Part shown: positions 26,198-34,663 of the stretch, piece by piece
Position numbering within the stretch: position 1 is the stretch's first letter
How the letters are laid out: each line of letters starts with the position of its first letter
DNA from: Alistipes sp.
GTDB lineage: Bacteria; Bacteroidota; Bacteroidia; Bacteroidales; Rikenellaceae
Length of the DNA stretch: 47,626 nt
Direction of reading: 5' to 3'
Assembly (NCBI GenBank): GCA_017379015.1
Contig: JAFNXN010000018.1
Coordinates: 1-47,626, forward strand
The notes under the pieces: generated by a model
Told to the model about the DNA's origin: nothing
Databases searched by the model: none
What the model saw: the letters and a program-made list of their open reading frames with translations, nothing else
Made by a program: the position numbers and the translations under genes

Positions 26198-28714
26198 ATG
26201 AGAATTAAACATTTCCTCTATTTTCTCGTGGCGCTACCTCTACTATTTGTAGCATGCGACGAAAAGGCACCGGTTGACGAGGTGAAGAACCCAACAATCG
26301 AGCTTACAGCGGGTGAGGCAACAGAGTCTACACTATCGTTCACCATCGCCACAACAGAGGCTACCGACGTAGCGTGGTTGGCTGTGGAGGCTACCGAGAC
26401 CACACCAACAGCATCTGAGGTGTTGGCAAATGGTGCAAAGGTTGAGGCTAACAAGAGCGTGAGCTGCACAGCAACAGAGCTCGAGGATGCCACAGAGTAC
26501 ACAATCGTGGCTGTAGTGAAGAACTCTAAGGCTGTAGACAAGAAGGAGATCAAGATGACTACCGAGGCATCAGATCCTGAGGCTACACAGTTCAATCGTA
26601 AGTCGGCTGCCGAGGCTGAGTTCGCAGCAGAGGGCGGCAACGGCGAGATCGAGTACGAGATCGTAAACCCTATCGAGGGCGTTGAGGTGACAGCAGAGGC
26701 TGACGTGGAGTGGATCACAGCAACCGCAGGCGAGAAGATCACCTACACCGTAGCAGCAAACGACGGCGAGGCACGCGAGGGTAAGATCACAGCAGCGTAT
26801 GGCGAGCTATCGTTCGAGGTGACAGTGAAGCAGGCTGCAAAGAAGATCGACGAGCCAGAGGATAACAAGGTGGAGTTCACAGCATCGGTATATGAGGTCT
26901 ACTACTACGGCACTCAGTACTCGACAGCCTACAACTACCAGGTTTACCTCTCGGACAACGGCCTTAACGAGAATGGCAACTACAAGCAGGATGGCATCTA
27001 CTACATGCTCGACATCTACGCTGCCGACAGCGCCGAGAACACCAACTTCACACTCCCTAACGGCAAGTACACAGCATCGGAGTCTTCTAACGCCGGCACA
27101 TTCGGCATCGGCGACTATGGCGCTTGCATAACATTGGTTGACGGCGTGCCTACATACGACATCTACATGCAGGGTACTGTTACCGTTACCGACGGCAAGA
27201 TCGAGGCTAGCATAATGATGGAGGATGGCGAGATCCACCACGTAGTATATGAGGGCGACCTCAAGTTTGGTGGCGACGAGCCTGATGACCCTGAGCAGCC
27301 ATTGGAGGCTACTCACACCGCAGATAAGTGGTTGTGGGGCGGCTCATCGAGCTACGGCAACAAGTATCAGGTGGTTGGCGAGGGCTTCTCACTAGACGTT
27401 CACTTCCCAGCGCAGTATGCCCAGGAGAACGCATTGGCTGAGGGCGACTACATCTGGACATCGACAACATGGTTCGGATACAACGACTTCGAGAACGAGT
27501 TCACAACACGCTCATTCAACGTTAATGGCACATCAGTAGCCGTAGACTCAGGCTCGGCAAAGGTGGCTAAGAGTGGCGAGGAGTATGCTATTCAGCTTGT
27601 ACTCGACGGTCGCGATGGCGTGAAGTATGTGATCGAGTTCAACGGCATTCTCAACGCTAAGGAGGATGTTGGTGGCGACGAGAACATCGTGATGACATCA
27701 CTCTCGGAGGGTGTGTACAACAGCTCATACGGCTTCTACACATTCAAGGCTGCTAACGACAACATCACCTTCGACCTGCTTATCAACGACTATCAGTCGA
27801 AGAGCAATAGCATCGAGGCTAATAGCTACATGTACGCTCCTATGAAGAGCCTTGTAGGCTCTCAAGGCTACTTCTTTGTGGATAACTTCAAGCTCGACGG
27901 CGTGAAGTACAAGCCACAGGTAAACTCTACAATGAGCGTTGTTAACGATGGCGCAAACGTAGGTATCACACTTAACCTCTACATGGACTCGGGCGATCAG
28001 CTTACCGTAGTCTACAACGGTCCTGTCGGCGAGGGCGGTGGCACAACACCTTCAGAGCCTACTAAGCTCGACACACCATCAGTATCGGGCATCGCAGTGG
28101 GCAACGCCGCAACAATCAGCTGGCAGGAGGTTGCAGGTGCTAAGGACTATACCGTGACACTCAATGGCACACTTGTTAGCACTGTTACCGACACCTACAT
28201 CGTATATAGCGACCTCGAGTACAACACAACATACAGCGTATCGGTAGTAGCAAACCCAGCAGACGCCACTGCACACCTCGCCTCTGACGCAGGTACAGCA
28301 TCGTTCACCACCGAGGCAGACCCTAACGAGGGCGGCAACGAAGGTGGCAACGAGGGTGGCAACGAGGGCGGCAACGACGAGTGGGTAGGTCGCGAGGTTA
28401 GACTCCAGCTTCTTGCCTACATGGACAACGTACTCTACACCAACGTAAACAACGAGAGTAAGTACTTTATGACCGCATTCCGCAATGGCATCGTAGCTGG
28501 TAAGTTTGTTATTGCTGGGGAGAACAAGAGCGAGGAGATCATGACCTCTGGTCACGCAACATCGCAGTACGGCTTGTTCGGTGGTACAACTCCATTTGCT
28601 GATGGCGACACCATAGAGGTTGTCGACAATGGCGATGGCACATACACCATCACCTATCGCGTAACCGTAAACGACGAGAAGCTAACAGCAACCTACAGCG
28701 GCGCTTTACAGTAA
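26198..28714 (+). CDS. Array lipoprotein A: FN3-like, BACON and repeated beta domains
   Basis: 838 residues, lipobox FVAC (Cys20) then DEK. Order: FN3-like domain (~33-121), BACON (~137-214, ending EVTVKQAAK), array-type beta domain (~225-357, with YYYGTQYS, LSDNGL, GIYYMLDIY, then HHVVYEGDL), two more divergent beta domains (~365-500 and ~505-630), an FN3 (~640-715), a flexible linker of four NEGG units (~719-735) and a final beta domain (~738-838). Likely surface-exposed and binding. It opens the array and has its own promoter and terminator. Confidence 0.8.
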   Translation: MRIKHFLYFLVALPLLFVACDEKAPVDEVKNPTIELTAGEATESTLSFTIATTEATDVAWLAVEATETTPTASEVLANGAKVEANKSVSCTATELEDATEYTIVAVVKNSKAVDKKEIKMTTEASDPEATQFNRKSAAEAEFAAEGGNGEIEYEIVNPIEGVEVTAEADVEWITATAGEKITYTVAANDGEAREGKITAAYGELSFEVTVKQAAKKIDEPEDNKVEFTASVYEVYYYGTQYSTAYNYQVYLSDNGLNENGNYKQDGIYYMLDIYAADSAENTNFTLPNGKYTASESSNAGTFGIGDYGACITLVDGVPTYDIYMQGTVTVTDGKIEASIMMEDGEIHHVVYEGDLKFGGDEPDDPEQPLEATHTADKWLWGGSSSYGNKYQVVGEGFSLDVHFPAQYAQENALAEGDYIWTSTTWFGYNDFENEFTTRSFNVNGTSVAVDSGSAKVAKSGEEYAIQLVLDGRDGVKYVIEFNGILNAKEDVGGDENIVMTSLSEGVYNSSYGFYTFKAANDNITFDLLINDYQSKSNSIEANSYMYAPMKSLVGSQGYFFVDNFKLDGVKYKPQVNSTMSVVNDGANVGITLNLYMDSGDQLTVVYNGPVGEGGGTTPSEPTKLDTPSVSGIAVGNAATISWQEVAGAKDYTVTLNGTLVSTVTDTYIVYSDLEYNTTYSVSVVANPADATAHLASDAGTASFTTEADPNEGGNEGGNEGGNEGGNDEWVGREVRLQLLAYMDNVLYTNVNNESKYFMTAFRNGIVAGKFVIAGENKSEEIMTSGHATSQYGLFGGTTPFADGDTIEVVDNGDGTYTITYRVTVNDEKLTATYSGALQ
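28325..28376 (+). repeat. 12-bp coding tandem repeat (NEGG linker)
   Basis: Four 12-bp units encode NEGG repeats between domains of lipoprotein A. Units differ at synonymous positions, so the repeat is not brand-new. Confidence 0.85.
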
Positions 28715-28740
28715 AGGCTTAGGCTATACATGTAAAATTT

Positions 28741-28771
28741 TAGGGCTACCCTCGGGTAGCCCTAATATTTT
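28741..28771 (+). terminator. Terminator of the 26198 gene
   Basis: Perfect 10-bp stem (28741-28750 with 28755-28764), CTCG loop, followed by AT-rich ATATTTTAT. AT pairing can extend the stem on both sides. Confidence 0.8.
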
Positions 28772-28807
28772 ATATATAGGTACTTGTTTAGTAATTCTGC
28801 CCGTTTG

Positions 28808-28839
28808 TTTTGAAAATTGCAAAATTTTAATTAATTTCG
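28808..28839 (+). promoter_or_regulatory. Promoter of the 28879 gene
   Basis: -33 TTTTG (28808-28812), 19-nt spacer, -7 TAATTTCG (one mismatch to TAnnTTTG, 28832-28839). Confidence 0.6.
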
Positions 28840-28878
28840 CATAAAGTTATATAATCAACCAATAAATATGTGTGCCCC

Positions 28879-30198
28879 ATGAAAAGATTTGCGATGTTAT
28901 TCGCACTATGCAGCATACTCTTTGCTGCGTGCGACAAAGAGAACGACCCCATCAACACACCCGAGCCTATTGCCGTGGAGAGCGTGGTTGTGACACCCGC
29001 CTCGTGCGAGCTTGCTGTATCCGAAGAGAAGACTTTAAGCGTGGAGATACTCCCCGCCGATGCAGAGTACACGCTCGAGTGGATATCGACAAATAGCGAT
29101 ATTATCGCCGTTGAGGATGGCACGATCAGAGGCGTTGCCCCAGGCACAGCCATCATCATGGCAAAAGCGGGCGACAAGACTGGCAACTGCACGGTGACAG
29201 TGGTTGGCACCCCAGTAGAGTCAATAACCCTAAACTACCACGAGCTAGAGCTTGAGGAGGGCGGCGCATTCACACTATCAGCGACGATAGCCCCCGAAGA
29301 TGCCGACAACAAGTCGATACTATGGAGCTCCTCAGCACCCGACATCGTCAAGGTAAACGGCGCGGGCAACCTCACCGCCATACGCCCAGGACTCGCTGTA
29401 ATCACCGCCAAGGCGGGCAACTGCACCGACGAGTGCGCCGTGAGAGTCAATGCTGCACCTCTGAGCGTCGGCGACTTCTACTACTCGGACGGCTCATGGT
29501 CGCAGTCGCTCGACCCTACACGCACACCTATCGGCGTAGTATTCCACGTTGGCGACATCACAGCCTCTGACCCAGCACTTAAGGCGGAGCACCCATACTG
29601 CACACACGGCCTCGTGGTGGCTCTCGACGAGCAGACTGAGATGGGCTGGCAGACAAACTACCTCGAGTATAACGACACGGTAGGTCGCTGGGTAGAGCTT
29701 AACACCAACTACGAGACAATAACCACAGGCTTCGAGCTTGAGGACAACTATAACCGCGCCATAGGCTACAACAACACCAAGGCAATCGAGGCATTCAACG
29801 CCGCCGAGGAGAATGCTGCATGGCCCGTGGAGGCTGTTCAGTATGTCGTAGACTACCGCACCAAGGTGCCAGCACCCGAGACAAGTAGCGACTGGTACTT
29901 AGGCTCTTCAAAGGAGCTATCGTTGCTCGTATCAGGACCTTACGACCAGAATATCTGGGATATTCGCGATCAAGGCATCACCATCGAGAACAAGAAGCTA
30001 ATCAACAAAAAGCTTGAGCAGATTGAGGGCGCATGGCAGATTGGCGTTCAGATCCCTGTAATGATGTTCTACTGGACTAGTACCGAGACAACTTGGGAGA
30101 TGGCGGGCCTTATGATGCCGATGAATGGTCAGATGCCTCACGGCTTCAAAGGCGACAACGTTGCATTCTACACCGCACGTGCTATCTTGGCATTCTAA
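28879..30198 (+). CDS. Big_2-type Ig-domain lipoprotein
   Basis: 439 residues from the ATG at 28879; a GTG three codons upstream is unlikely. Lipobox FAAC, Cys18. Two bacterial Ig-like (Big_2) domains lie at ~32-112 and ~113-198, each with the typical VTPAS/ILPADAEYTLEW and GVAPGTAIIMAKAG pattern. The C-terminal ~240 residues begin VGDFYYSDGSWS and include WYLGSSKEL and FYWTSTET, as in major-paralogous-domain-like surface proteins of the phylum. It carries neither a BACON domain nor the array domain, so it interrupts the array as an unrelated lipoprotein. Own promoter and terminator. Confidence 0.82.
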   Translation: MKRFAMLFALCSILFAACDKENDPINTPEPIAVESVVVTPASCELAVSEEKTLSVEILPADAEYTLEWISTNSDIIAVEDGTIRGVAPGTAIIMAKAGDKTGNCTVTVVGTPVESITLNYHELELEEGGAFTLSATIAPEDADNKSILWSSSAPDIVKVNGAGNLTAIRPGLAVITAKAGNCTDECAVRVNAAPLSVGDFYYSDGSWSQSLDPTRTPIGVVFHVGDITASDPALKAEHPYCTHGLVVALDEQTEMGWQTNYLEYNDTVGRWVELNTNYETITTGFELEDNYNRAIGYNNTKAIEAFNAAEENAAWPVEAVQYVVDYRTKVPAPETSSDWYLGSSKELSLLVSGPYDQNIWDIRDQGITIENKKLINKKLEQIEGAWQIGVQIPVMMFYWTSTETTWEMAGLMMPMNGQMPHGFKGDNVAFYTARAILAF

Positions 30199-30218
30199 AA
30201 CCTACACAACTAATAATA

Positions 30219-30250
30219 AACGGAGGTACATCACGTATCTCCGTTTTTTT
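30219..30250 (+). terminator. Terminator of the 28879 gene
   Basis: Seven-base arms AACGGAG and CTCCGTT around a 13-nt loop, followed by a T-run of about seven. Confidence 0.85.
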
Positions 30251-30267
30251 AATTTTGAAACTAACTA

Positions 30268-30299
30268 TTTGGAAAGAAATACCATTTTTTATAATTTTG
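30268..30299 (+). promoter_or_regulatory. Promoter of the 30339 gene
   Basis: -33 TTTG (30268-30271), 20-nt spacer, -7 TAATTTTG (30292-30299). Confidence 0.85.
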
Positions 30300-30338
30300 C
30301 AGAAATGAAATATATTAATTAAATTAATAATCAAACTT

Positions 30339-31205
30339 ATGAAAAGAGTATTTTACCTACTACTTGCACTTCCACTGCTCGTTGCTGCGTGCGAGCCTGA
30401 TAAGAGTGATCCTCAGCCACAGCCCAAGCCCGAGCCCGAGAAGGAGTATGCTGCTGAACTAACACTCACATCGGAGGCAGAGATGAATTTCGATGCCGAG
30501 GGTGGCGAGGGTGTTATCACCTATACTGCAGAGATGGTTGAAGTTACCCGTACCGAGCCAGCAGTTGTTGAGGCTAACTGTGCGGCTACATGGGTTACAG
30601 ACCTTACTGTTGCCGAGGATATTACCTTCACCGTAGCTACCAACGAGGCAGAGGCTCGCGAGACTAAGATCGTGGTTACATACTGGGACAAAAAGTTCGA
30701 GGTTGCTGTTAAGCAGGCGGCTAAGTTAGAGGAGCCAGAGCCACCAAGGACTATTCACTTTGAAGCGAAGCATCTTGACGGCATCTACTATGGCGATATG
30801 TACTCGCCAGGCGTTGCCAACTACTACGTATGGTTCTCGGATCTCGGCCTAGGTCAGGACTACGCACCCTACGCTGGTGGCACTTACTACCGTCTTGACC
30901 TATACACCGACGAGTTCCACGCTGGCTTTGATAGGCCTACAATCCCTGCTGGCACATACACACTCGACCTTGCCGACACCACAACAGCTGGAACGCTAGG
31001 CTACATCCACTCACTCTACTTCGCATACGACGAGGCAGGTAATATGACCACTGGCTACGAGGGTTATCGCTTCTCGGCTGCTGAGCTGCTTGTTGACGAG
31101 ACTGGACTTATGACGCTCACAGCGACTATCGAGGGTCATACACACATCGTTACATTCCAAGGCACGTCAAACATCGACGACATCAACAACTATGGCGACG
31201 AGTAG
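30339..31205 (+). CDS. Array lipoprotein B: BACON plus one repeated domain
   Basis: 288 residues, the minimal version of the array architecture. Lipobox VAAC (Cys18), a Pro/Lys/Glu linker, a BACON-type domain (~40-128, ending EVAVKQAAK) and one array domain (~139-280, with YYGDMYSPGVANYY, FSDLGL, GTYYRLDLY, then HIVTFQG). Its BACON segment (30438-30726) is nearly identical in DNA to that of the next gene (31555-31843). Acidic residues after Cys suggest surface export. Function unknown. Own promoter and terminator. Confidence 0.8.
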   Translation: MKRVFYLLLALPLLVAACEPDKSDPQPQPKPEPEKEYAAELTLTSEAEMNFDAEGGEGVITYTAEMVEVTRTEPAVVEANCAATWVTDLTVAEDITFTVATNEAEARETKIVVTYWDKKFEVAVKQAAKLEEPEPPRTIHFEAKHLDGIYYGDMYSPGVANYYVWFSDLGLGQDYAPYAGGTYYRLDLYTDEFHAGFDRPTIPAGTYTLDLADTTTAGTLGYIHSLYFAYDEAGNMTTGYEGYRFSAAELLVDETGLMTLTATIEGHTHIVTFQGTSNIDDINNYGDE

Positions 31206-31275
31206 CCCCCGAGAGGTGTATAGTTAACCACGACCTACGCTTTGGCGGAATAGAAAGGCTAGTTTAAACCTACAC

Positions 31276-31311
31276 AGCGTCATCTTGAAATGATAGATGA
31301 CGCTCTTTTTA
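31276..31311 (+). terminator. Terminator of the 30339 gene
   Basis: Perfect 10-bp stem (31276-31285 with 31295-31304) and a 9-nt loop, then CTTTTTATT. The stem core GCGTCAT/ATGACGC recurs in the next gene's terminator at 33391-33427. Confidence 0.85.
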
Positions 31312-31344
31312 TTAATGACACAACTCAAAAAAAGCATACAACTC

Positions 31345-31375
31345 TTGCAAATTAAACTAAAATTGATTAATTTTG
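31345..31375 (+). promoter_or_regulatory. Promoter of the 31445 gene
   Basis: -33 TTG (31345-31347), 20-nt spacer, -7 TAATTTTG (31368-31375). Confidence 0.85.
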
Positions 31376-31444
31376 TCTATGATCGAGCAACACTAGAAAA
31401 TAGATATACTAGAAATTATTCAACAACTAAAACTAAATAATACT

Positions 31445-33370
31445 ATGAAAATCAAACATTTATTCTATCTATTGCTTGCATTGCCATTGGCATTTGCTGC
31501 TTGTGAGGAGCTCTCTCCAGAGCCAAAACCAGAACCAGGTCCAGGTCCAGAGCCCGAGAAGGAGTATGCTGCTGAGCTAACACTCACATCGGAGGCAGAG
31601 ATGAATTTCGATGCCGAGGGTGGCGAGGGTGTTATCACCTATACTGCAGAGATGGTTGAAGTTACCCGCACCGAGCCAGCAGTTGTTGAGGCTAGTTGCG
31701 CGGCTACATGGGTTACAGACCTTACTGTTGCCGAGGATATTACCTTCATCGTAAGAGCCAACGAGGCAGAGGCTCGCGAGACTAAGATCGTGGTAACATA
31801 CTGGGGAGAAAAGTTCGAGGTTGCTGTTAAGCAGGCGGCTAAGACAGAGGAGCCTGAGAGTGGCGTTAAGTTCGCAGCTACATGCCTCGATGGTGACTAC
31901 TACGGCGACGAATACTCACCAGGTGTAGGCAACTACTACATATTCCTTTCAGACCTTGGCTTAAGCGAGGATGGTGAGCCTTATATCGGTGGCACATACT
32001 ACTCTGTAGACCTCTACGGTCCATTGTTCGAGGGCGAGGGCGACATCACACTCCCTGTCGGCACCTACACATTCGATGCAGAGGATACTTGTGCAATGTG
32101 GACCATTGGTAACTACTACTCAGGTTACGCTAAAATTAATAGTAGCGAGGACTACGAGACATATACATTCACCGATGCAACACTTGTTGTTACCGAGACT
32201 GACGTAACACTCACAGCCACAATTAATGGCGAGGTACACACCGTAACCTTCGAGGGCAAGGGCAATATTGCCGACTTCTCATCAACTAATACAGAGGTCG
32301 AGTTTGAGCCTAACTACGCCTTTGGCTACTACTTTGGCGACATGTACACCCCTGGTGTGGCTGACAACTTCTACTTCTTCATCTCTGACCTCGGTATGGA
32401 CGAGGAGGGTTACGCACTGCCAAATGGTCAGTACTTCCGCTTCGACCTCTACACCGAGATCGTTGATACCACCAACGGCATCGAATTGCCCGATGGCACA
32501 TACGAGTTCGACGTGAACAACACTTATGCCCCTGGCACATTCACCGACGAGTACTCTATGTATTATAGCATGGATGAGTACGGTTATGATTATGCTGCTA
32601 CCGCACTATTCTCTGAGGGTACATTAGTCAAGGAGGGCAACAAGATCAGTGTAGAGGTTATCATCGATGGCACAACCATTACTTTTGAGTTCGAGGGCAT
32701 AATCGACATCTACGACTCTCGCACCCCAGAGGAGGATCCAGAAGACCCAGAGGATCCTGAGAACCCAACACCTGGCGAGAGCTACTCGACACTCACTGGC
32801 GACTTGGAGCTCAACATTACCAACGCATTCTACGCCTTGGAGTACTACGGTGACTACTACAGCGCAGATACCGACAACTGGGTACTCTACCTCTACGAGG
32901 ACATTGAGACTCTGGATGGCGCGTTCATTATGCTCGACTTCACCAACGACCCATACGCTGACAATATCGCTGGCACATATACTGTAGATGATGGCGACTG
33001 GACCTACGAGCAGTACACTTACTTCCCAGGATATGTTGATGGCGATGATATGTGGGGTTCATGGTACACCGAGATGGTTGCTGGCGTAGATCTCACTGCT
33101 ATAGCACCTCTCACCAATGGCGAGATTAAGATTGAGTGCGCAGGTGACATCTACACCATCACATTCGACTGCGTAGACGATGCTGGTCACAAGATTACTG
33201 GTAGTGTTGTAGCTAATCCTATCGACTACTCAGCAATGGCACTCTCTGCTACAAACGTTTCTAAGAAGCCAGCTAAGAAGAGCTCAAACAAGGCTGTTTC
33301 GATGCAGAAGAGCAAGGTTGAGCCTATGAGCAAGAGCACAACCGAGAAGAGAATCTTGACTGCTCGATAA
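31445..33370 (+). CDS. Array lipoprotein C: BACON plus three repeated domains
   Basis: 641 residues. Lipobox FAAC (Cys20), then EE and a Pro/Glu linker. BACON-type domain ~43-135, array domains at ~146-280 (YYGDEYSPGVGNYY), ~284-425 (YFGDMYTPGVADNFY) and ~443-600 (YYGDYYSADTDNWVLYLYED, a divergent subtype shared with genes E and F). The last ~40 residues are Lys/Ser-rich and basic, unlike the acidic rest. Domain number differs between neighbours, as expected for expansion by internal duplication. Own promoter and terminator. Confidence 0.8.
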   Translation: MKIKHLFYLLLALPLAFAACEELSPEPKPEPGPGPEPEKEYAAELTLTSEAEMNFDAEGGEGVITYTAEMVEVTRTEPAVVEASCAATWVTDLTVAEDITFIVRANEAEARETKIVVTYWGEKFEVAVKQAAKTEEPESGVKFAATCLDGDYYGDEYSPGVGNYYIFLSDLGLSEDGEPYIGGTYYSVDLYGPLFEGEGDITLPVGTYTFDAEDTCAMWTIGNYYSGYAKINSSEDYETYTFTDATLVVTETDVTLTATINGEVHTVTFEGKGNIADFSSTNTEVEFEPNYAFGYYFGDMYTPGVADNFYFFISDLGMDEEGYALPNGQYFRFDLYTEIVDTTNGIELPDGTYEFDVNNTYAPGTFTDEYSMYYSMDEYGYDYAATALFSEGTLVKEGNKISVEVIIDGTTITFEFEGIIDIYDSRTPEEDPEDPEDPENPTPGESYSTLTGDLELNITNAFYALEYYGDYYSADTDNWVLYLYEDIETLDGAFIMLDFTNDPYADNIAGTYTVDDGDWTYEQYTYFPGYVDGDDMWGSWYTEMVAGVDLTAIAPLTNGEIKIECAGDIYTITFDCVDDAGHKITGSVVANPIDYSAMALSATNVSKKPAKKSSNKAVSMQKSKVEPMSKSTTEKRILTAR

Positions 33371-33390
33371 ACCATTTCGACTAATACTCA

Positions 33391-33427
33391 AAAAAGCGTC
33401 ATTCCGAAAGGATGACGCTTTTTTTGA
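33391..33427 (+). terminator. Terminator of the 31445 gene
   Basis: A-run, GCGTCAT/ATGACGC stem extended by CC/GG around a GAAA loop (one bulged T), then a run of seven T. The A-run makes it potentially bidirectional. The T-run also supplies the -33 TTTG of the next promoter. Confidence 0.88.
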
Positions 33428-33453
33428 TGTTTTCATTTTTTTTCATATCTTTG
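33423..33453 (+). promoter_or_regulatory. Promoter of the 33506 gene
   Basis: -33 TTTG (33423-33426), 19-nt spacer, -7 TATCTTTG (33446-33453). It overlaps the preceding terminator. Confidence 0.85.
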
Positions 33454-33505
33454 TGTTAGTGCTGTCCCCCTACACTGAGAATTTTATACTACTAACTACA
33501 CGACT

Positions 33506-34543
33506 ATGAAAGTTAAACACCTTATCTTTATGGTGTTGGCACTGTCGCTAACACTCTCAGCATGCGAGCCTCAAGCTCTCGAGGAGGACAACAACACAGA
33601 AAATCCTCAGCCTGACCCAGACCCAGATCCTCAGCCAGACCCAGATCCAGATCCTCAGCCAGACCCAGATACTGTATATTTTGAGGCGCACCACTCTAGC
33701 GGAGCATACTATGGCGACCAATACTCACCAGGCGTCGACAACTACTTTATCTCGCTATCGGACAATGGCTTCGATGCCAATGGCTATGCGCAGCCTAACA
33801 CAACATACTACCGTCTAGACCTCTATGCACCAAAGCACGCGGGCGAGTGGCAGGAGCTGATGCCACTACCCCTTGGCGAGTATCGATATGATGCCGAGAA
33901 TAGCTTTGAGGAGTGGACATTTGCTGCCGACTACTCAGGATATGTGACAACTAACGACACAGATGTATCTGCCCAAATAGAGTTTGAATCGGGCAAGCTT
34001 GTTGTTGAGGAGAATAGAACAACACTCACCGTAGTTATTGAAGGCAAGACCCATATTGTGACATTCACCGGCGAGCACATCATCGCCAACGTAAATCCTA
34101 AGCCTATAGGCGACAATGAGCTAAAGGTGGAGCACGCCTATGCACTATATTATGGTGACAAGTTTACGCCCGACACTGCCGATAACTTCTACCTATATTT
34201 AAGTGATAAGGGTCTTGATGAGTATGGCTTCGAGTGTGCCGGCGGCACATACTACACCTTTGACCTCTACACCACCCTATCCGACGATATGACACTACCC
34301 GAGGGCACATACCATTGGGATGCCAACGAGACCCTTGCCCCAGGCACAATAAATAGATACTACACCAAGTATTACGTGTGGAACGAGGAGGGCACAGGCT
34401 ACTCTGATAGTGCCTACCCCACTAACGCCACACTTTCCATCAGCAAAGAGGGCATCACTGCCGAGGTGTGGTTCGACGAGGCTAAGCACACGGTAACATT
34501 CGAGGGCAGTGCTACCATCTACGAAATACAAGAGGAGGAATAA
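33506..34543 (+). CDS. Array lipoprotein D: two repeated domains, no BACON
   Basis: 345 residues. Lipobox LSAC (Cys20), then an acidic stretch (EPQALEEDNN) and a Pro-Asp-Gln linker of repeated PDPDPQ units (~34-56). Array domains at ~57-195 (YYGDQYSPGVDNYF, SDNGF, TTYYRLDLY, HIVTFTGEH) and ~203-343 (YYGDKFTPDTADNFY, SDKGLDEYGF, GTYYTFDLY, HTVTFEG). The BACON domain present in its neighbours is missing, and the rigid repeat linker takes its place as a spacer. No terminator is visible before the next gene. Confidence 0.8.
   Translation: MKVKHLIFMVLALSLTLSACEPQALEEDNNTENPQPDPDPDPQPDPDPDPQPDPDTVYFEAHHSSGAYYGDQYSPGVDNYFISLSDNGFDANGYAQPNTTYYRLDLYAPKHAGEWQELMPLPLGEYRYDAENSFEEWTFAADYSGYVTTNDTDVSAQIEFESGKLVVEENRTTLTVVIEGKTHIVTFTGEHIIANVNPKPIGDNELKVEHAYALYYGDKFTPDTADNFYLYLSDKGLDEYGFECAGGTYYTFDLYTTLSDDMTLPEGTYHWDANETLAPGTINRYYTKYYVWNEEGTGYSDSAYPTNATLSISKEGITAEVWFDEAKHTVTFEGSATIYEIQEEE
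33605..33670 (+). repeat. Coding tandem repeat (PDPDPQ linker)
   Basis: Near-identical units encoding PDPDPQ spacers downstream of the lipobox. Length change would preserve the frame in multiples of three, giving spacer-length variation. Confidence 0.8.
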
Positions 34544-34565
34544 CAAGAATAAAAAGACTAAAATA

Positions 34566-34597
34566 TTTGCATCTTCAAATAAATTTACTTAATTTTG
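34566..34597 (+). promoter_or_regulatory. Promoter of the 34664 gene
   Basis: -33 TTTG (34566-34569), 20-nt spacer, -7 TAATTTTG (34590-34597). Confidence 0.85.
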
Positions 34598-34663
34598 TTC
34601 AAGTATTGATAGATTTACAGACTACATAGATAACATAATTCAATAACTAAAACAGATAAGACT

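Noticed and set aside
26807-27316. 169-codon minus-strand ORF opposite lipoprotein A
   Set aside because: Opposite a domain-bearing frame, composition typical of a complement of GAG/GAC-rich coding DNA.
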